Source of the DNA: Gemmatimonadota bacterium | Lineage (GTDB): Bacteria; Gemmatimonadota; Gemmatimonadetes; Gemmatimonadales; Gemmatimonadaceae | DNA: 47,498 nucleotides | NCBI GenBank assembly: GCA_003223455.1 | Contig: QHVE01000095.1 | Location: forward strand, 1-47,498 | Direction of reading: 5' to 3' | Shown: positions 8,109 through 17,129 of the stretch, one piece after another | Numbering within the stretch: position 1 is the stretch's first letter | How the letters are laid out: the number at the start of each line of letters is the position of its first letter | Program-made: the position numbers and the translations under genes | Notes under the pieces: model-generated | What the model was told of the DNA's origin: nothing | What the model saw: the letters and a program-made list of their open reading frames with translations, nothing else | Databases searched by the model: none

Positions 8109-9440
8109 TTAAAACGGCCCGCCTGGCCCACGACCCCGATTCGCCGCCTGCGGCTGGAGCGGGTTCGCGGTCGTGCCGGTCGACGCGGTCGTGGTGCTGC
8201 CGGGCTGCGTCGCGCCGATCACGATGCTCGTGCCCTGCTCGAGGTCGCGGGACGTGATCGCCGTCTTCTGGCCGTCGGAGATGCCGAGCTTCACGCGGTG
8301 CGGGGTGAGCACGCCCGAGGCGTCCACCGTCCACAGTTGCGCCATGCTGCCAGGCTGCGAGCCGCTCGGACGCGGACGGCGGGGTGCACCGTTGCCACCG
8401 GGACCACCTGGGAAGCCGCCCGGGAACCCACCAGCGGGCGGACCACCGGCGGCGACGTTCGGCGCCGCGGCACTGTCGCCGGCGGGTCGCGCCGGACGCA
8501 CGGGGGCGTTCGTCTTCGCGCCTTCAGGTGGCGTGAACCGCAGCGCGGTCGACGGAACCGTCAGCACGTCGTCGGCACTCGCCGTCACGAGCTTCACGCT
8601 CGCCGTCATGCCGGGCAGCAGCTTGCCGTCCTCGTTCGACACCGACACCACCGCCGTGTAGCTCACGACGTTGTTCAGCGTCGTCGAGTTGAGGCGCACC
8701 TGCTCGACCGAGCCGGTGAACTGCCGGTCGGGGAACGACTGCACGGTGAACGTGACCGGCTGGCCCGCCTGGATCTTGCCGATGTCGCTCTCGTCGACCG
8801 AGGCGAGGATCTGCATGCGCGCCAGGTCGTTCGCGATGACGAACAGCTTCGGCGCCGAGAGGCTGGCGGCGACGGTCTGGCCGACGTCCATCGCGCGCTC
8901 GACGACGACGCCGTCGATCGGCGAGTAGATGTTCGTGTACGAGAGGTTCTGCCTGGCGCGCTGGAGGTTGATGCGCGCCGAGGTGAGGCTGGCGCGGGCC
9001 TGCGCGTAGTTCGACTGTGCGACGTTGAACTCGGCGTCGGTGGCGATCTGCTGGTCGTGCAGCTTCTTGCTCCGGTCGTACTCGAGCTGCGTCTGCGTCA
9101 CGACGGCCTCGGCGCGCGCCAGGCCGGCCTGCGCATCGGCGACCGCCTGCTCCTGCAGGATCGGATCGATGCGCGCGATGAGCTGGCCCTTCTTCACGTG
9201 CGAGTTGTAGTCGACGTAGAGCGCCGAGATCTGGCCGGAGACCTGCGTGCCGACCTCGACCGTCCGCACCGCACCGAGGGTACCGGTCGCGGAGACGGTG
9301 GACTTCACGCTGCCGCGCTCGACCTTGCCGAGGCGGTAGCTGGGCGTGGTGCCGGCGTCGGCGCGGTGGTTGAACCAGAGCACGCCGCCGAGGGTGGTGG
9401 CCGCCAGCACGGCGGCGGTGACTCGCATCTTGATGGACAT
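8109..9440 (-). CDS. MacA-like efflux periplasmic adaptor subunit
   Basis: A 443-residue membrane fusion protein (HlyD/MacA type) linking the ABC transporter to the TolC-like channel. An N-terminal membrane anchor (about 5-25) is followed by a split lipoyl domain (TVEVGTQVSGQISALYVDYN, then NIYSPIDGVVVERAMDVGQTV), an alpha-hairpin (about 95-165) and a beta-barrel domain. The region around residues 300-365 is a Pro/Gly/Ala-rich low-complexity insertion before the last beta segment, and the C-terminus is an Asn/Gly/Arg-rich tail; both lengthen the protein beyond typical MacA. It is first in the four-gene efflux operon, and candidate LytTR sites lie 100-134 bases upstream. Confidence 0.9.
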   Translation of the reverse strand: MSIKMRVTAAVLAATTLGGVLWFNHRADAGTTPSYRLGKVERGSVKSTVSATGTLGAVRTVEVGTQVSGQISALYVDYNSHVKKGQLIARIDPILQEQAVADAQAGLARAEAVVTQTQLEYDRSKKLHDQQIATDAEFNVAQSNYAQARASLTSARINLQRARQNLSYTNIYSPIDGVVVERAMDVGQTVAASLSAPKLFVIANDLARMQILASVDESDIGKIQAGQPVTFTVQSFPDRQFTGSVEQVRLNSTTLNNVVSYTAVVSVSNEDGKLLPGMTASVKLVTASADDVLTVPSTALRFTPPEGAKTNAPVRPARPAGDSAAAPNVAAGGPPAGGFPGGFPGGPGGNGAPRRPRPSGSQPGSMAQLWTVDASGVLTPHRVKLGISDGQKTAITSRDLEQGTSIVIGATQPGSTTTASTGTTANPLQPQAANRGRGPGGPF

Positions 9441-9540
9441 GGTTCGCTTCGAATGGGAGCGCGGTTTGAATGCTTCGGCGCCGCGGGATCAGCGTCGCCT
9501 GCATCCAGATTACGCGCCCTCTATTCGGGCGAGGGGCGTC

Positions 9541-9574
9541 GTGTCACGAACGGCTCGTGCGTGTCACGAACGGC
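9541..9574 (-). promoter_or_regulatory. Candidate LytTR operator: two direct repeats upstream of the efflux operon
   Basis: Read on the minus strand, the 14-base word GCCGTTCGTGACAC occurs twice, at 9574-9561 and 9554-9541, exactly 20 bases apart. LytTR regulators bind two direct repeats of roughly [TA][AC][CA]GTTN[AG][TG] spaced by about two helical turns; each copy matches 8 of 9 positions, with 11 bases between the 9-mers. The sites lie about 100 bases before the adaptor start, and a LytTR regulator is encoded next door. The same pair occurs at 11869-11902. Confidence 0.6.
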
Positions 9575-9636
9575 GTGACTGGCGATACGAGCGCGGGGCG
9601 TGCGGGCAATGCCGATCAGTCATCAACGGTGCCCGG

Positions 9637-9725
9637 CCAACGACGGAACGCGGATCTGGAACAGCGATGAGGCGGAAAGGCCGGATCCAAGGCGAAATGA
9701 TCCGTCGTTTCCGCGTTCCGTCGTT
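9637..9725. repeat. Interspersed repeat with inverted arms behind the LytTR gene
   Basis: AACGACGGAACGCGG (9639-9653) and its exact complement (9711-9725) face each other across 57 bases. The left arm is part of a 24-base word (9637-9660) whose complement is found unchanged at 11940-11963, and 21 bases of it recur at 31182-31202. Lying just downstream of the minus-strand LytTR gene, the structure could end its transcript. The gap 9441-9730 otherwise holds only the LytTR-like sites. Confidence 0.75.
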
Positions 9726-9730
9726 TCAGA

Positions 9731-10540
9731 TCACTTCGAGACGCCGAGCCAGCGCTCCAGCGCTTCTCGGCGCGAGCGGCTGACCTTCACCCGCGCGCCT
9801 CCCTTGAGCTGCACCTCGTAGTCGCCGCCGGTGCCGCGGTGCAGCGCCTCGACGAGGTCGAGGCGCACGATCATGGAGCGGTGCACGCGCATGAACTTCT
9901 GCGGGTCGAGCCGATCCTCGAGCGTCTGCATCGCCTCGCGGATGAGGTGGCGTCGGCCGTTGCTGTGGAGCTCGGCATACGGCCCGCTCTGAACGATGTA
10001 GTCGATCTGCTCGACGGGGATCGACTGGACCTTGCCGCGGGATTCGACGGCGAGGCGCTGGAGATACTGCTCCGGAGGGCCGGAGGACCGGGAGTCCGCG
10101 GGTCCGGGCGCGGCGGTCGGAGATTGGAGCACGCTCAACAACTGCTCGCGCAGCTGCCCAAGGCCCTCCAGCGCCAGGCGGCTCCTCGCGCGCTCGAAGG
10201 CGGCCTCGAGGCGCTCGTCGTCGAATGGCTTCACGAGATAGTCCACCGCCGCGACGTCGAACGCCTGGACCGCGAACTGATCGAACGCGGTGACGAAGAT
10301 CGTCGCCGGCATCGCGTCGGGGCCGATCTCGCGCACCACCTCGACCCCGGTCTTGCCGGGCATCTGGACGTCGAGGAACACGAGGTCGGGCTTCAGCGAC
10401 CTGATCTGCTCCACCGCCTCGATGCCGTTCGCGGCCGTGCCGACGATCTGAGCGCCATCGATGTGTGCCAGCACGTCCTCGATGCGCATGCGGGCGAGCG
10501 GCTCGTCGTCGACGACGAGCACGCGCACCGGATCAGGCAC
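9731..10540 (-). CDS. LytTR-family response regulator
   Basis: A 269-residue regulator (AlgR/AgrA/LytR type) that is phosphorylated by the adjacent kinase and binds DNA through its LytTR domain. The receiver domain (about 4-120) has VVDDEP, phosphoacceptor Asp57 in LVFLDVQMPG and the LVKPF lysine. After a linker rich in Ser/Pro, the LytTR domain (about 165-269) shows QIDYIVQSGPYAELHS and FMRVHRSMIVRLDLV. The GTG at 10540-10538 is chosen because it begins the receiver fold and overlaps the kinase stop by 8 bases; longer frames upstream are shadows of the kinase gene. Candidate target sites lie at 9541-9574 and 11869-11902. Confidence 0.92.
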   Translation of the reverse strand: MPDPVRVLVVDDEPLARMRIEDVLAHIDGAQIVGTAANGIEAVEQIRSLKPDLVFLDVQMPGKTGVEVVREIGPDAMPATIFVTAFDQFAVQAFDVAAVDYLVKPFDDERLEAAFERARSRLALEGLGQLREQLLSVLQSPTAAPGPADSRSSGPPEQYLQRLAVESRGKVQSIPVEQIDYIVQSGPYAELHSNGRRHLIREAMQTLEDRLDPQKFMRVHRSMIVRLDLVEALHRGTGGDYEVQLKGGARVKVSRSRREALERWLGVSK

Positions 10541-11768
10541 GCTGTGCCGCCACGGCGGCGGCCGATTCGGCCAGCTGCTGCGGACCGGAGATCCGCGGCT
10601 CGACCGGCGCGCCCACGTGGAAGGGGAGGCGTACCTCCGCCACCACGCCACGCGCTGTGTTGCGTTCCAGGGTGAACCGCTGCCGCGCGCCGTAGAGCTG
10701 CTCCAGCCGCGCGCGCGTGTTGCGGATGCCGACACCGGTGCGCTGGCCGGACGATGCGGCGACGGGCGGCTCGGCGGGAGCATCGTTGATGACGCACAGG
10801 ACGAGCGCGTCGCCGTCGCGCCTCCCCTCGACCGTCACGCGGCCACCCTCGGTACGGCGCTCGACGCCGTGCTTCACGGCGTTCTCGACCAGGGGCTGCA
10901 GGATGAACGTCGGCACGAGCGCGTCGAGCACGGTGTCGTCGATGCGGATGTCGACGATGAGCCGGTCCTGGAAGCGTACTTTCACGATGTCGACGTAGAG
11001 ATCGAGCAGGGCGAGCTCGCGCCGCAGGGTCACCTCCGACTCCTGTCCGCCCTCGAAGCTGTGACGCAACAGGTCGCCGAGCCGGGCGATCATGCGGCGC
11101 ACGCCGCGCGGGTCGCGCTCGACGAGCGAGGCGATGGCGTTGAGGGTGTTGAACAGGAAGTGCGGGTCGAGCTGACGGCGGAGGGCGTCGAGCCGTGCCT
11201 CGGCGAGCTGACTCGTGAGCTGGATCGCCTGGTCGCGGCGCGAACGGAGTCGCAACGAATACGCGCGCGCCACGCCGGTGGCGACGACGCCGAGGGCGAG
11301 GACGAGCGAGTTGAAGAAACCGAACCAGAGGCGCACGGCGTCGGGCGGTCCGCCTCGTCCGCCGCCGCGTCCGCCCCGTCCCGGAAATGGCGTGTAGAGC
11401 TCGCGAAGCTCGCGACCGATCAGCCCGAGCAGCGCCGCGGAGGCGATGGTGACGAGGGCGATGACGAACAGCCCGAGCCAGCGATCGCGCCGAGAGCGAC
11501 TGCTCTCGAGATCGAACCGGCCCACGACGGCGAAGAGGATCGGCGTGAGGATGATCCAGCACACCGCCTCGACCGCGGCGACGATGATCCGGCCGTTCAT
11601 GGCAGCCGATGGGCCGCCCTGATCGAAGATCCGATTGGCCAGCGTGAGGAGCGCGTACCCCGCCCAGAAGGCGACGATGGCCGCGAGCTCGCCCGGCCCG
11701 GGCATCAATCGGATGTGGCGCGCCTCGCGATAGGGCTCGGCGATGGCGGTGCTCGATGTGCCTTCCAT
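10533..11768 (-). CDS. LytS/YehU-type sensor histidine kinase
   Basis: A 411-residue membrane kinase of the His_kinase (PF06580-type) family that partners LytTR regulators. Four membrane helices are visible (about 28-47, 60-82, 97-117, 146-168), with a Gly/Arg-rich loop between the third and fourth. The H-box DPHFLFNTLNAIASL carries His203. The ATPase domain has PLVENAVKHGVE (N-box) and GVGIRNTRARLEQLYG (G-box). There is no separate ligand-binding domain, so the helices themselves may sense. ATG 11768-11766 fits the first helix; the longer upstream frame reads through the repeat-bearing intergenic region and is rejected. Confidence 0.9.
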   Translation of the reverse strand: MEGTSSTAIAEPYREARHIRLMPGPGELAAIVAFWAGYALLTLANRIFDQGGPSAAMNGRIIVAAVEAVCWIILTPILFAVVGRFDLESSRSRRDRWLGLFVIALVTIASAALLGLIGRELRELYTPFPGRGGRGGGRGGPPDAVRLWFGFFNSLVLALGVVATGVARAYSLRLRSRRDQAIQLTSQLAEARLDALRRQLDPHFLFNTLNAIASLVERDPRGVRRMIARLGDLLRHSFEGGQESEVTLRRELALLDLYVDIVKVRFQDRLIVDIRIDDTVLDALVPTFILQPLVENAVKHGVERRTEGGRVTVEGRRDGDALVLCVINDAPAEPPVAASSGQRTGVGIRNTRARLEQLYGARQRFTLERNTARGVVAEVRLPFHVGAPVEPRISGPQQLAESAAAVAAQRA

Positions 11769-11868
11769 TGTCGCTCGCTCGCCGGGTCGAGGCAGCGCGT
11801 GCCGGAGTGCTCCGCGTGGCCGACCCGAACGTTGGCCAGCGCCCGTGACCGGCGCAACGAGCCCCGAT

Positions 11869-11902
11869 GCCGTTCGTGACACGGAGATGCCATTCGTGAC
11901 GT
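11869..11902 (+). promoter_or_regulatory. Candidate LytTR operator between the kinase and acylase genes
   Basis: GCCGTTCGTGACAC at 11869-11882 is followed 20 bases later by GCCATTCGTGACGT at 11889-11902, the same pair and spacing as at 9541-9574. The orientation matches the plus-strand acylase (start 12013, about 110 bases on). It also sits 100 bases upstream of the divergent kinase start. It could serve either promoter. The gap 11769-12012 otherwise contains the 24-base interspersed repeat. Confidence 0.55.
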
Positions 11903-11939
11903 GGATGCCTGACGGGCCGGCCTCGACGCGCGTCGCCCT

Positions 11940-11963
11940 TCCAGATCCGCGTTCCGTCGTTGG
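11940..11963 (+). repeat. 24-base interspersed repeat, second copy
   Basis: This stretch contains AGATCCGCGTTCCGTCGTTG and is the exact reverse complement of 9637-9660. A 21-base copy lies at 31182-31202. It sits 50 bases before the acylase start. Presence in three unrelated gaps suggests a genome-wide short repeat rather than a gene-specific site. Confidence 0.85.
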
Positions 11964-12012
11964 ATGGGCCGATCGAATTGCGCGATCCCTGGCCCTCGAT
12001 GATGGTTCGTGA

Positions 12013-14232
12013 ATGCACAAGCCATTGTTCGCTCTCGTGATCGCCCTCGCGGCCCGCGCATCGCACCTGTCCGCACAGGCGACACCCGCCGGGGCCGATC
12101 TCGCCCGATGGCGGACGCAGGCCGCGCGGGTCTCGATCACGCGCGACGACTGGGCGATCGCACACGTGCACGGCCCGAGCGATGCCGATGCGGTGTTCGG
12201 GATGGTGTACGCGCAGGCCGAGGACGACTTCAACCGCGTCGAGACGAACTACGCGACCGCGCTCGGCCGGCTGGCCGAGGCCGACGGTGAAGCGGCGCTC
12301 TGGCAGGACCTGCGCGTCCGGCTGTTCGTCGATCCCGACTCGCTGAAGACGCTCTACGCGCGCAGCCCGCGCTGGCTCGTGGCGCTCATGGATGCGTGGG
12401 CGGATGGACTCAACTACTACCTCACCACGCATCCCGCCGTGACGCCGCGCGTCATCCGGCGGTTCGAGCCGTGGATGGCGCTGTCGTTCACCGAAGGAAG
12501 CATCGGCGGCGACATCGAGTCCGTGTCGCTGCGCGAGCTCGAGCGCTTCTATGGGAGTCGTACGACGGGGCAAACTACGCCCCGCGTACTCCGCGTCGCA
12601 GCGGACGGCGGCGACGCGTCCGACGCCGACCGCGACCCGCCCGGCTCGAACGGCTTCGCCATCGCGCCGTCCAACACGGTCGCGAAGCGTGCGCTGCTCT
12701 GGATCAACCCGCACACGACCTTCTTCTTCCGCTCCGAACTGCAGATGACGAGCGACGCCGGTCTGAACGCGTACGGCGCGGCAACCTGGGGGCAGCCGTT
12801 CATCTATCAGGGGTTCAACGACCGCGTCGGCTGGATGCACACGACGAGCGGCGCCGACGTGGTGGACGAGTTCGCCGAGTCGGTAACGGAGCGCGACGGA
12901 CGACGCTTCTACCGTTACGCCGGTGCGGAGCGACCGGTCGTCACGCGGCGCATCGACCTGCGCTATCGCACGGCGGGGGGCGGCACGGCGACACGAAGCT
13001 TCACGGTCTACGGCACGCACCATGGTCCGATCGTCCGCGAGGCCGACGGGCGCTGGATCGCCGTCGCCATGATGCACAAGCCGATCGAGGCGCTGAGCCA
13101 GTCGTTCCTGCGCACGAAGGCGCGCTCGCTCGCCGAGTACCGCAAGGCGATGGAGCTGCGCGCGAACTCGTCGAACAACACCGTGTACGCCGATGCGGAC
13201 GGCAACATCGCCTTCTTCGTGCCGCAGTTCATCGCCAAGCGGGACGATCGCTTCGACCGCGCGAAGCCGGTGGACGGCAGCGATCCGGCGACGGAATGGC
13301 GCGGCGTGCATTCGGTGGAGGAGACGCCGCACGTCGTGAATCCGGCCAACGGGTGGCTCGCCAACACCAACAACTGGCCGTACTCCGTCGCCGGCGCGAA
13401 CAGCCCGAAGGCCTCGGCGTTCCCACGCTACATGGACGCTGTCGGCGAGAATCCACGAGGCGAGCACGCGGCGCTGGTGTTGGCGAACCGGCGGGACTTC
13501 ACGCCACAGCGGCTCATCGACGCCGCGTTCGACGCGTACATGCCCGCGTTCGCGCGACTGGTTCCGACGCTCGTCTCGGCGTGGGACTCGACACCGGCGT
13601 CGAGCCCCGTGCACGCGCGGCTCGCCGAACCGATCGCGCTGCTGCGCGCGTGGAACTTCCGCTGGTCGGAGTCATCGGTGCCGACGACCCTCGCCGTGCT
13701 CTGGGCGACGGACTTGTGGAATCGCAGCGGCGCAGCCGCTGCCGCCGCGCGCACGACGATCTACGACTTCGTCCAGACGCGGGTGCCCGCGAGCGAGAAG
13801 CTCGACGTCCTCGCCAGTGTGCTCGACAAGCTGGAACGCGATTTCGGGCACTGGCGCGAGCCGTGGGGCGACATCAACCGCGTGCAGCGCCTCACGAGCG
13901 ATCTCGGCCAGCCGTTCAGCGACTCGGCAGCGAGCCTGCCGGTGCCGTTCACGTCGAGCACGTGGGGCTCGCTCGCGTCACTCGGTGCCCGGACGTATCC
14001 CGGCACGCGCCGCCGCTATGGCACCAGCGGCAACACGTTCGTCGCCGTCGTGGAATTCGGCGACAGCGTGCGCGCCCGCGCGATCTCACCGGGGGGTGAG
14101 AGCGGCAATCCGAGGTCGCCGCACTTCAACGACCAGATGCTGCGCTACACGCGCGGAGATCTGCGGACGGTGTACTTCTATCCGTCGCAGCTGGTGGGGC
14201 ATACGGAGAGGAGCTACCGGCCCGGGGAGTAG
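12013..14232 (+). CDS. Penicillin amidase/AHL acylase-type Ntn hydrolase
   Basis: A 739-residue precursor of the penicillin acylase (S45) family, which hydrolyses amide bonds of acyl-homoserine lactones, beta-lactams or acyl peptides in the periplasm. The signal peptide (1-22, ending LSAQA) is followed by the alpha region with VFGMVYAQAEDDFNRVE, a linker of about 30 residues, then GSNGFAIAPSNT, whose Ser212 would become the N-terminal nucleophile after self-cleavage. The beta region has LLWINPHTT, IYQGFNDRVGWMHTTS, and NNTVYADADGNIAFF carrying the oxyanion-type Asn. It is complete. It is divergent from the LytS kinase, and a LytTR-like site lies upstream. Substrate specificity cannot be assigned. 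Confidence 0.9.
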   Translation: MHKPLFALVIALAARASHLSAQATPAGADLARWRTQAARVSITRDDWAIAHVHGPSDADAVFGMVYAQAEDDFNRVETNYATALGRLAEADGEAALWQDLRVRLFVDPDSLKTLYARSPRWLVALMDAWADGLNYYLTTHPAVTPRVIRRFEPWMALSFTEGSIGGDIESVSLRELERFYGSRTTGQTTPRVLRVAADGGDASDADRDPPGSNGFAIAPSNTVAKRALLWINPHTTFFFRSELQMTSDAGLNAYGAATWGQPFIYQGFNDRVGWMHTTSGADVVDEFAESVTERDGRRFYRYAGAERPVVTRRIDLRYRTAGGGTATRSFTVYGTHHGPIVREADGRWIAVAMMHKPIEALSQSFLRTKARSLAEYRKAMELRANSSNNTVYADADGNIAFFVPQFIAKRDDRFDRAKPVDGSDPATEWRGVHSVEETPHVVNPANGWLANTNNWPYSVAGANSPKASAFPRYMDAVGENPRGEHAALVLANRRDFTPQRLIDAAFDAYMPAFARLVPTLVSAWDSTPASSPVHARLAEPIALLRAWNFRWSESSVPTTLAVLWATDLWNRSGAAAAAARTTIYDFVQTRVPASEKLDVLASVLDKLERDFGHWREPWGDINRVQRLTSDLGQPFSDSAASLPVPFTSSTWGSLASLGARTYPGTRRRYGTSGNTFVAVVEFGDSVRARAISPGGESGNPRSPHFNDQMLRYTRGDLRTVYFYPSQLVGHTERSYRPGE

Positions 14233-14259
14233 GCACGGCCGTACTCGGTACCTGCCACT

Positions 14260-14973
14260 TCAGTACGAAGTACTCGCAGTTGGCGTGCGCGCCTTCTCCA
14301 GCAGCTCATGCACCTCCTCATCGGTCGTCGGCGAGAAGTTCTCGTACCACTGGCCGACCGCGGCGAAGTGCTCGGGCGTCTCGGCGCAGACGATCTCGTC
14401 CGCGATGTCGCGGAGTGCGTTGCACGTCTCCAGCGCGGCGACGGGCACCGCGACGACGATCCGGCCTGGCTTCTCCTGTCGAAGCGCCGCGACCGCGGCG
14501 CGCATCGTCGAGCCGGTCGCGAGTCCGTCGTCCACGAGGATCACCGTCTTCTCGGCGAGCTCAGGGAACGGGCGGTTGCCGCGGTACAGATGCTCGCGGC
14601 GCGCCAACTCGGTGCGTTCGGTCGCCGTCGCCTGCTCGAGCTGCGCCTCGGTCACCCGCGAGACGCGAAGAATGTCCTGGTCGACCACTCGGATGGTGCC
14701 CGACTTGCTCGTGGCGATGGCGCCCATCGCCAACTCCTCCTGCCACGGGACTCCGAGCTTCCGGACGACGAACGCGTCGAGCGGCGCGTGCAGTGCGGAC
14801 GACACCTCGAATCCGACGGGCACGCCGCCGCGCGGCAGCGCGAGCACGATCACCTCGGGGCGATCCTCGTAGCTGCGCAGCTCGGTGGCGAGCCGACGGC
14901 CCGCATCGCTGCGGTCACGAAAGGGTCGAATCACGCCTCTCATTCGCCGCACGCCGTATGCCGAGGTGGCCAT
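14260..14973 (-). CDS. Phosphoribosyltransferase-domain protein
   Basis: A 237-residue type I phosphoribosyltransferase-fold protein. The PRPP-binding loop VILVDDGLATGSTMRAA is intact, and LALPRGGVPVGFEV plus FVVRKLGVPWQEELAMGAIA are typical of a subgroup annotated as predicted phosphoribosyltransferases, often found with stress genes and of unknown substrate. The ATG at 14943-14941 (MRGVIRPF) may be the true start, since the ten residues before it are not conserved in character. It ends convergently with the acylase, 27 bases apart. Confidence 0.85.
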   Translation of the reverse strand: MATSAYGVRRMRGVIRPFRDRSDAGRRLATELRSYEDRPEVIVLALPRGGVPVGFEVSSALHAPLDAFVVRKLGVPWQEELAMGAIATSKSGTIRVVDQDILRVSRVTEAQLEQATATERTELARREHLYRGNRPFPELAEKTVILVDDGLATGSTMRAAVAALRQEKPGRIVVAVPVAALETCNALRDIADEIVCAETPEHFAAVGQWYENFSPTTDEEVHELLEKARTPTASTSY

Positions 14974-15021
14974 GCGGTTCGGTCCGATCGGGGAGTCGTG
15001 ACGATGGACTGGGCGGCGCGG

Positions 15022-17028
15022 CTAGAACTCGATCTGCGCTCCCAACTCCACGACCCGATTCGACGGCAGCCCGAAGAAGTGCGCCGCCGACTGCGAGTTC
15101 CGCGACATCAGCACGAACAGCTTCTTCCGCCACTTCGCCATCTTCGCCGCACCGACCGGAATCAGTTGCTCGCGCCCGAGGTAGTAGCTCGTCTCCATCA
15201 GCTTCGTGCGCAGGCCGTGTTCGGCGCCGAGCGCGAGGAGCTCGGGCACGTTGGGCGTCTCCATGAACCCCGAGCGCACCAGCACTCGGAAGAACCCCTG
15301 ACCGAGCGGCTTCACCGTGACGCGATCCTCTCCCTCCACATAGGGAACGTCGGCCGGCTTCACCGACAGCAGCACGACCTGCTCGTGCAGCGCCTTGTTG
15401 TGCTTGAGGTGGTGCAGCAACACGACCGATGCACCCTCGGCGTCGCTCGTGAGGAACACGGCGGTTCCGGCGACACGCGGCGGCGGCCGCCGTTCGATCT
15501 CGCCGAGTAGCAGCTCGATCGGCAGGCTCCGGCTCTTCATGATGTCGTACAGCCGCTCGCGTCCCACCTTCCAGGTCGTCATGAGCGCGAGCACGCCGAG
15601 CGCGATCGCGAGCGGGACCCAGCCGCCCTGGACGATCTTCATCGCGTTGGCGCCGAGGAACGCGAAGTCGAACACGAAGAAGAACGCCGCGAGCGCCACG
15701 ACGCGCCACTTCGGCCACCCCCAGCGCGTGCGCGCGACCACGGCGAACAAGAGCGTCGTGATCGACATCGTTCCCGTCACCGCGATGCCGTACGCCGCGC
15801 CGAGGGCGCTCGACGACTTGAACCCGGCGACGATGAGCAGCGTCCCGACCATCAACAGCTTGTTGATCTGCGGCACGTAGATCTGCCCGTGCTCGCGCGC
15901 ACTCGTGTGCACGATCGTCGTGCGCGGCGAGAAGCCGAGCTGCACTGCCTGCTGCGCGAGCGAGAACACGCCGGAGATCAACGCCTGCGACGCGACGATG
16001 GCCGCCAGCGTCGCGATGAGCAGGAGCGGATAGAGCGCCCAGCGGGGGGCGAGCAGATAGAACGGGTTCGCTACGGCGTCAGGACGACGCAGCAGCAGCG
16101 CGCCCTGACCGAAGTAGTTGAGCATCAGCGCCGGGAGCACGAGCGTGAAGAACGCGAGCTTGATCGGCCGCCGGCCGAAGTGTCCCATGTCGGCGTAGAG
16201 CGCTTCGGCCCCTGTCACGGCGAGGAATACGGCGCCCAGCGCGACGAACCCGGCGAACCCGTGCGCCGAGAAGAAGCGTCCCGCGTACCACGGATTCATC
16301 GCGGCGAGGATGCGCGGCGCACGAAGAATCTCGATCAGTCCCAGCGTGCCGATGACGAGGAACCAGATGAGCGTGATCGGGCCGAACGCGCGTCCGACCT
16401 TCGCCGTGCCGAGCCGCTGCACCATGAACAGCATCAGCAGGATCCCGATCGTGATCGGGACGACGAAGTGCGAGAAGGCGGGCGTCGCGATCTCCACGCC
16501 CTCCACCGCGCCGAGCACCGAGATGGCGGGGGTGATGATGCCGTCGCCGAACAGCAGGGCGGTGCCGAACACGCCGAGGATGACGAACACCTTGCGGCGG
16601 CGGCGGTCGTTGCTGCGATGCTGCCGCTGCAGCACGAGGGCGAGCAGCGCGAGCACCCCTCCCTCGCCGTGGTTGTCCGCCCGAAGGATGAAGATGAGAT
16701 ACTTCACCACCACGACGAGCACGATCGACCAGAACACGAGCGACAGGATGCCGTACACGTTCACGGCCGACGGCGCGAGGCCGCGCTCGGCGCCGAACGC
16801 TTCCTTCATCGTGTAGAGCGGGCTCGTGCCGATGTCGCCGTACACCACGCCGAGCGCGGTGAGCGTCAGGACGGCGAGCCGCCGGCCGGCCGGAGCGGCG
16901 AGGTGGACGTGGTGCTCGTCGGGAGCCTCGGGCCCCGTGTAAGGCGGGCCTCCTTGCCGGCGCTCCGTGATGGGCGGCGCGACGGCGACCATCGAGTCGC
17001 GCGACGAAAGGAAATCTGCTTCGGACAT
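15022..17028 (-). CDS. kup: Potassium uptake transporter of the KUP family
   Basis: A 668-residue K+/H+ symporter of the KUP/HAK/KT family in the cytoplasmic membrane. The first helix carries the signature GVVYGDIGTSPLYTMKEAF, and about 12 helices follow over residues 50-480. GDGIITPAISVLGAVEG, AVTGAEALYADMGHFG and the C-terminal cytoplasmic part starting after TTWKVGRERLYD are family-typical, with SRNSQSAAHFFGLPSNRVVELG at the end. It follows the KdpD/KdpE-type genes on the same strand after about 100 bases, suggesting that pair may regulate it instead of a Kdp pump. Confidence 0.95.
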   Translation of the reverse strand: MSEADFLSSRDSMVAVAPPITERRQGGPPYTGPEAPDEHHVHLAAPAGRRLAVLTLTALGVVYGDIGTSPLYTMKEAFGAERGLAPSAVNVYGILSLVFWSIVLVVVVKYLIFILRADNHGEGGVLALLALVLQRQHRSNDRRRRKVFVILGVFGTALLFGDGIITPAISVLGAVEGVEIATPAFSHFVVPITIGILLMLFMVQRLGTAKVGRAFGPITLIWFLVIGTLGLIEILRAPRILAAMNPWYAGRFFSAHGFAGFVALGAVFLAVTGAEALYADMGHFGRRPIKLAFFTLVLPALMLNYFGQGALLLRRPDAVANPFYLLAPRWALYPLLLIATLAAIVASQALISGVFSLAQQAVQLGFSPRTTIVHTSAREHGQIYVPQINKLLMVGTLLIVAGFKSSSALGAAYGIAVTGTMSITTLLFAVVARTRWGWPKWRVVALAAFFFVFDFAFLGANAMKIVQGGWVPLAIALGVLALMTTWKVGRERLYDIMKSRSLPIELLLGEIERRPPPRVAGTAVFLTSDAEGASVVLLHHLKHNKALHEQVVLLSVKPADVPYVEGEDRVTVKPLGQGFFRVLVRSGFMETPNVPELLALGAEHGLRTKLMETSYYLGREQLIPVGAAKMAKWRKKLFVLMSRNSQSAAHFFGLPSNRVVELGAQIEF

Positions 17029-17129
17029 GCTGCTGCGGTCTGGGTGCGACGGTGCGGAGTGATGCGACGCTACGCTACCACCATTCCCGTGAAGACCGCA
17101 TTAAGGAGTCCGCGAGACTCACAAAGATT

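Noticed and set aside
10393-13614. Minus-strand open frame of 1073 codons
   Set aside because: It runs opposite the acylase and across the kinase in another frame; both real genes have clear catalytic motifs.
14233-14290. GTACGAAGTAC palindrome near the acylase end as a terminator
   Set aside because: Much of it encodes the last residues of the convergent phosphoribosyltransferase gene and the stem is short.
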